Notes under the pieces: generated by a model
Databases searched by the model: none
The model's input: only the letters and a program-made list of their open reading frames with translations
Told to the model about the DNA's origin: nothing
DNA from: Fen-1308 sp035319125
GTDB lineage: Bacteria; Nitrospirota; Thermodesulfovibrionia; Thermodesulfovibrionales; Dissulfurispiraceae
NCBI GenBank assembly: GCA_035319125.1
Contig: DATHDG010000048.1
Location: forward strand, 1-18,456
DNA length: 18,456 nt
Direction: 5' to 3'
Program-made: the position numbers and the translations under genes
In this document: positions 15,900 to 18,456 of the stretch, one piece after another
How positions within the stretch are numbered: position 1 is the first letter of the stretch
Layout of the letters: every line of letters begins with the position of its first letter

Positions 15900-16925
15900 T
15901 TATCCCTCTTTCAAGCTAATTTCGTGTACAGCTTCCACAACAGCCTTGGCATTGTCTACCGGTGTTTCAGGCAGAATGCCGTGTCCGAGGTTGAAGATGT
16001 GACCCCGCGCTTTTTGCCCGCTCTTAAGAATCTTGGCTGCTCGCTCCTTGATCAGCTCCCTGCTGCCGAAAAGGATGCAAGGGTCCAGGTTGCCTTGTAT
16101 GGAGCAGTCGTGTCCGAGAACTTTCACTGCATCTTCGGCCTCGATGCGCCAGTCCAGACCGACGACATCGGCCCCGCTCAATTTAACTCTTGAAAGCATG
16201 GCGCTGCCGTTGAACGCAAAGTAAATGACCGGTACACGGTTTTTCACGGCTGCAATAATCTTCTGCACATAAGGCAGAGCAAAGATGTCGAAGTCAAGCG
16301 GAGAAAGGGAACCTACCCACGAATCGAATACTTGTACGGCATCGACTCCTGCGTCTATTTGCGCCAACAGATAGCTTATGACAGCTTCGGTGAGCTTTTC
16401 CATGAGCCTGCAGAATAGCGCCGGATTTTGGTACATCATTGTTTTCGATTTGATGAAATTCTTTGTGCTGCCGCCCTCTATCATGTATGTTGCAAGCGTG
16501 AACGGAGCGCCTGAGAACCCTATAAGCGGTACCTTCAGTTCCCGTTGTAACATCTTTATAGTATCTGTAACAAATGGGACATCCTCTTCCGGGTTTAAGC
16601 TTTTGAGCCGCAGAAGCGATATCTCATCACAAATCGGATTGTAGAGAATCGGGCCCTTTGACTCCGAGAATTCCAGCTTCATTCCCATAGCCTCGATCGG
16701 GATGAGGATATCAGAAAAAAGAATGGCGGCATCGACCTTCAGAATGTTAACCGGCTGCATCGTTACTTCGGCGGCAAGTTCCGGTGTCTTGCAAAGTGTC
16801 AGGAAATCGACCTTTTCTCTGATCTTACGATACTCCGGAAGATACCTGCCTGCCTGCCGCATGATCCAGACAGGCGCGTAGTCGGCCTTCTCGCCGCGAC
16901 AGGCCCTGAGAAATGCATCCTTCAT
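15900..16925 (-). CDS. hemE: Uroporphyrinogen decarboxylase
   Basis: This 341-residue cytoplasmic enzyme removes four carboxyl groups from uroporphyrinogen III to give coproporphyrinogen III. The N-terminal signature PVWIMRQAGRYLPEYR (18-33) carries the active-site arginines Arg23 and Arg27, Asp72 in LFSDILIP matches the catalytic aspartate, and GHGILPETP near the C-terminus holds the conserved histidine. The length is normal. ATG 16925 follows a very strong GGGGGAG site and overlaps the stop of the upstream radical SAM gene by 4 bases. Its presence means the cell can use the coproporphyrin/protoporphyrin route to heme. Confidence 0.97.
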   Translation of the reverse strand: MKDAFLRACRGEKADYAPVWIMRQAGRYLPEYRKIREKVDFLTLCKTPELAAEVTMQPVNILKVDAAILFSDILIPIEAMGMKLEFSESKGPILYNPICDEISLLRLKSLNPEEDVPFVTDTIKMLQRELKVPLIGFSGAPFTLATYMIEGGSTKNFIKSKTMMYQNPALFCRLMEKLTEAVISYLLAQIDAGVDAVQVFDSWVGSLSPLDFDIFALPYVQKIIAAVKNRVPVIYFAFNGSAMLSRVKLSGADVVGLDWRIEAEDAVKVLGHDCSIQGNLDPCILFGSRELIKERAAKILKSGQKARGHIFNLGHGILPETPVDNAKAVVEAVHEISLKEG

Positions 16926-18049
16926 TTCGCTCCCCCCTTTGCCTTGCGCGGTATATAATTACAAAACGGTTCTTCCGCCAGATAGTCGCCATGAACAGCG
17001 AAAGCCCTGGCCCTGCAGCCGCCGCAGACATTCAGGTATTCGCACATGCCGCACTTACCCTTGTAGCTCTTAAAGTCCCGGAGATCCTTGAAGAGCTCGG
17101 AATTTTCCCATATTTCTTTGAACGACTGCGACCTGATATTTCCGGCAGGCTTAGGGAAGTAGCTGCACGGAAGCACGTTTCCGTCCACATCGATCAGGCA
17201 TATCAGCTGGCCCGCAAGACATCCCTTTGACCCGCCGGTTGAAAATTTCAGGGTCCGTCTCTCGAACTTGGTCCCTTCCTCCTTTGCCTTTTGGAACACC
17301 AGACGGTAATAATGCGGGGCGCACGTCGGTCTCACGAGCATGTCCAGCTCGTCCTTCTCCATCTCGTAATGCCAATCGAGTATGTCTTCATACTTTTCCT
17401 TGGAGATGAGCTCGTTCATAATCTCCTCGCCTCTACCCGTAGGCACGATCATGAACAGATACCATGCCGTTGCGCCGATGTCTTTTGCGAGCTTGTAGAC
17501 CTTGGGGATCTCTTTCTCGTTCCTTTTTGTGAAAGATGAATTGATTATGAACTCGATGCCATGTTTCCTGAAAAGGGCGGCAGCCTTCATGACTCCATCA
17601 AACGCGCCTTTCTCGTTCCTGAAATCGTCATGAATTTCAGCCGATGCGCCGTCAAGGCTCATCGATACGATCTTTATTCCGGAAGCCTTGATCTTCTCGC
17701 AAATTTCATCCGTAACGAGGCTGCCGTTCGTGGCCATGCACATTCTGAGGCCTTTTCCGGTGCCGTATTCCGCGATCTCGAAAACGTCCTTTCTCATCAG
17801 AGGCTCACCGCCTGACAGGACGACCACAGGCTTTGCGTAACCGGAAATATCATCGAGAACGCGAAAGGCCTCCTCAATGGAAAAATCAGGATGCTCCTTT
17901 ACAACCATTTCAGACGAAGAACGGCAATGAACGCACCGCAGATTGCATCGCCTCGTAATTTCCCACGCTATCCATTTTGGCGAAAATTCCATGGCTTCTA
18001 TTATAACCGAAGACTGGAAATTCATGAACGTGGCGATTCCCTTAAGCAT
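16922..18049 (-). CDS. Radical SAM/SPASM protein, AhbD/NirJ-like
   Basis: From ATG 18049 this is a 375-residue protein. The radical SAM cluster motif CNLRCVHC has Cys35, Cys39 and Cys42, followed by SGGEPL and the rest of the partial barrel. The C-terminal 90 or so residues form a SPASM-type region rich in cysteines (GCLAGQ, LPCSYF, CGMCEYLNVCGGC, EPFCNY) for extra iron-sulfur clusters. Such proteins include AhbC, AhbD and NirJ, which modify heme side chains, and peptide-modifying enzymes. The 4-base overlap with hemE points to a tetrapyrrole role, but the exact reaction is inferred. The frame is open up to 18265, but that extension overlaps a divergent gene and looks non-coding; 18025 and 17992 are alternative ATG starts. 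ATG 18049 has only GAAGAAG as ribosome site. Confidence 0.85.
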   Translation of the reverse strand: MLKGIATFMNFQSSVIIEAMEFSPKWIAWEITRRCNLRCVHCRSSSEMVVKEHPDFSIEEAFRVLDDISGYAKPVVVLSGGEPLMRKDVFEIAEYGTGKGLRMCMATNGSLVTDEICEKIKASGIKIVSMSLDGASAEIHDDFRNEKGAFDGVMKAAALFRKHGIEFIINSSFTKRNEKEIPKVYKLAKDIGATAWYLFMIVPTGRGEEIMNELISKEKYEDILDWHYEMEKDELDMLVRPTCAPHYYRLVFQKAKEEGTKFERRTLKFSTGGSKGCLAGQLICLIDVDGNVLPCSYFPKPAGNIRSQSFKEIWENSELFKDLRDFKSYKGKCGMCEYLNVCGGCRARAFAVHGDYLAEEPFCNYIPRKAKGGAK

Positions 18050-18055
18050 AACTTC

Positions 18056-18085
18056 TTCAAAAAATCGATTCGGTTCTGCTATCCT
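18056..18085 (+). promoter_or_regulatory. Candidate promoter for the 91-aa gene
   Basis: TTCAAA (18056-18061) and TGCTATCCT, an extended -10 whose hexamer is 18080-18085, are 18 bases apart between the divergent genes. It would start transcription near 18092, ahead of ATG 18121. This is a pattern match only. Confidence 0.3.
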
Positions 18086-18120
18086 CAATGAAACTGATCG
18101 AAAGCGAGAGGGATGATCGT

Positions 18121-18396
18121 ATGAAGAAACCGCCTCTGAAGACGATACGTGATATAGCCGAGATACTGAAAAATCCGCCTTACAGGGACGTAGCAATAAT
18201 GTGCGACACGATTGCAAAGATGTGCGGTGAATTTGCCGACACGCCTTACGCAAAACCTTTCGCAAAGCTGGGCGTTATAGCAGACGCCCTCAGGGGTAAG
18301 AGCGTGTTTGAATTTAAGGGCGTGGTCGATATAATGCTTAAGCAATGCGCTCAGACGGCGCAGGAAGTCTCTGATATAGCAAAAAAGGCAGTCTGA
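18121..18396 (+). CDS. Hypothetical protein (91 aa), predicted helical
   Basis: I do not recognise this protein. It has no signal peptide or membrane segment; it reads as alternating amphipathic helices (TIRDIAEILK, DVAIMCDTIAKMCGEFA, FAKLGVIADAL, VVDIMLKQCAQTAQEVSDIAKKAV) and has three cysteines. The start is set at ATG 18121 because GAGAGGG lies about 9 bases upstream; an earlier in-frame ATG at 18088 has no ribosome site. It is divergent from the radical SAM-hemE operon, with about 70 bases between start codons, so the two may share regulation. Nothing in the sequence gives a function. Confidence 0.6.
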   Translation: MKKPPLKTIRDIAEILKNPPYRDVAIMCDTIAKMCGEFADTPYAKPFAKLGVIADALRGKSVFEFKGVVDIMLKQCAQTAQEVSDIAKKAV

Positions 18397-18456
18397 TCAG
18401 CCCGGCGTCCTGCCGGTTTCACCATTTCGATTTTCCCAAATGCGCGCTTCTATTTC

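Noticed and set aside
18050..18265. N-terminal extension of the radical SAM protein by 72 residues
   Set aside because: It overlaps the divergent 18121 gene, its residues show no domain-like pattern, and the radical SAM family normally starts near the chosen ATG.
18402..18419. CCGGC-5-GCCGG hairpin followed by TTT after the 91-aa gene
   Set aside because: The stem is only 5 bp and the T run only three, too weak to call a terminator.
18397..18456. Minus-strand open frame of 19 residues running off the right edge
   Set aside because: It could be the tail of a convergent gene, but 20 open codons occur often by chance and no motif is visible.

Overview
The window is an ordinary, gene-dense stretch of bacterial chromosome with GC content near the middle by eye. 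It holds 17 protein genes that look intact, one partial gene at the left edge, and no rRNA, tRNA, CRISPR array, insertion sequence or prophage gene that I can see. Several features suggest an anaerobic or microaerobic Gram-negative bacterium of the Nitrospirota or Desulfobacterota kind: an HDOD protein, a YedF-type selenium-linked protein, an AhbD/NirJ-like radical SAM protein coupled to hemE, a tiny CxxC-rich protein, and very tight gene packing. This placement is an inference from gene content, not from a marker gene.

Layout, left to right. Positions 1-1313 (+): the C-terminal tail of what looks like RNase III, overlapping by 4 bases a Spinster-type MFS transporter. Positions 1403-3376 (-): a divergent MurC-like Mur ligase followed by a VOC (glyoxalase-fold) protein. 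Positions 3513-5467 (+): a secreted protein of unknown function with an aspartate-rich calcium-binding-like loop, then an HDOD signalling protein. Positions 5470-7645 (-): a five-domain S1 RNA-binding protein, a perfect 13-bp inverted repeat, and a YedF-like TusA/DsrE fusion. Positions 7850-9385 (-): a phytoene-desaturase/retinol-saturase-type FAD oxidoreductase with a palindrome in front of it. Positions 9636-13606 (+): an unlisted 54-residue cysteine-rich protein directly behind a good -10 box, then the chaperone HtpG and an M3B oligoendopeptidase.

Positions 13599-18049 (-) form a compact housekeeping operon, read right to left: radical SAM/SPASM protein, hemE, purN, rsmD, coaD and an isochorismatase-family hydrolase. 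Junctions in the first five genes run from 4-base overlaps to a 6-base gap. It joins tetrapyrrole synthesis, purine synthesis, 16S rRNA methylation and CoA synthesis. At the right edge a divergent 91-residue helical protein of unknown function starts at 18121.

I found no convincing new multi-gene system. The points most worth a second look are the cysteine-rich mini-protein with a probably leaderless mRNA, the atypical MurC paralogue, the radical SAM-hemE coupling, and the inverted repeats at 6113-6154 and 9416-9431. Two convergent gene pairs (5467/5470 and 13599-13606) leave no room for terminators between them.
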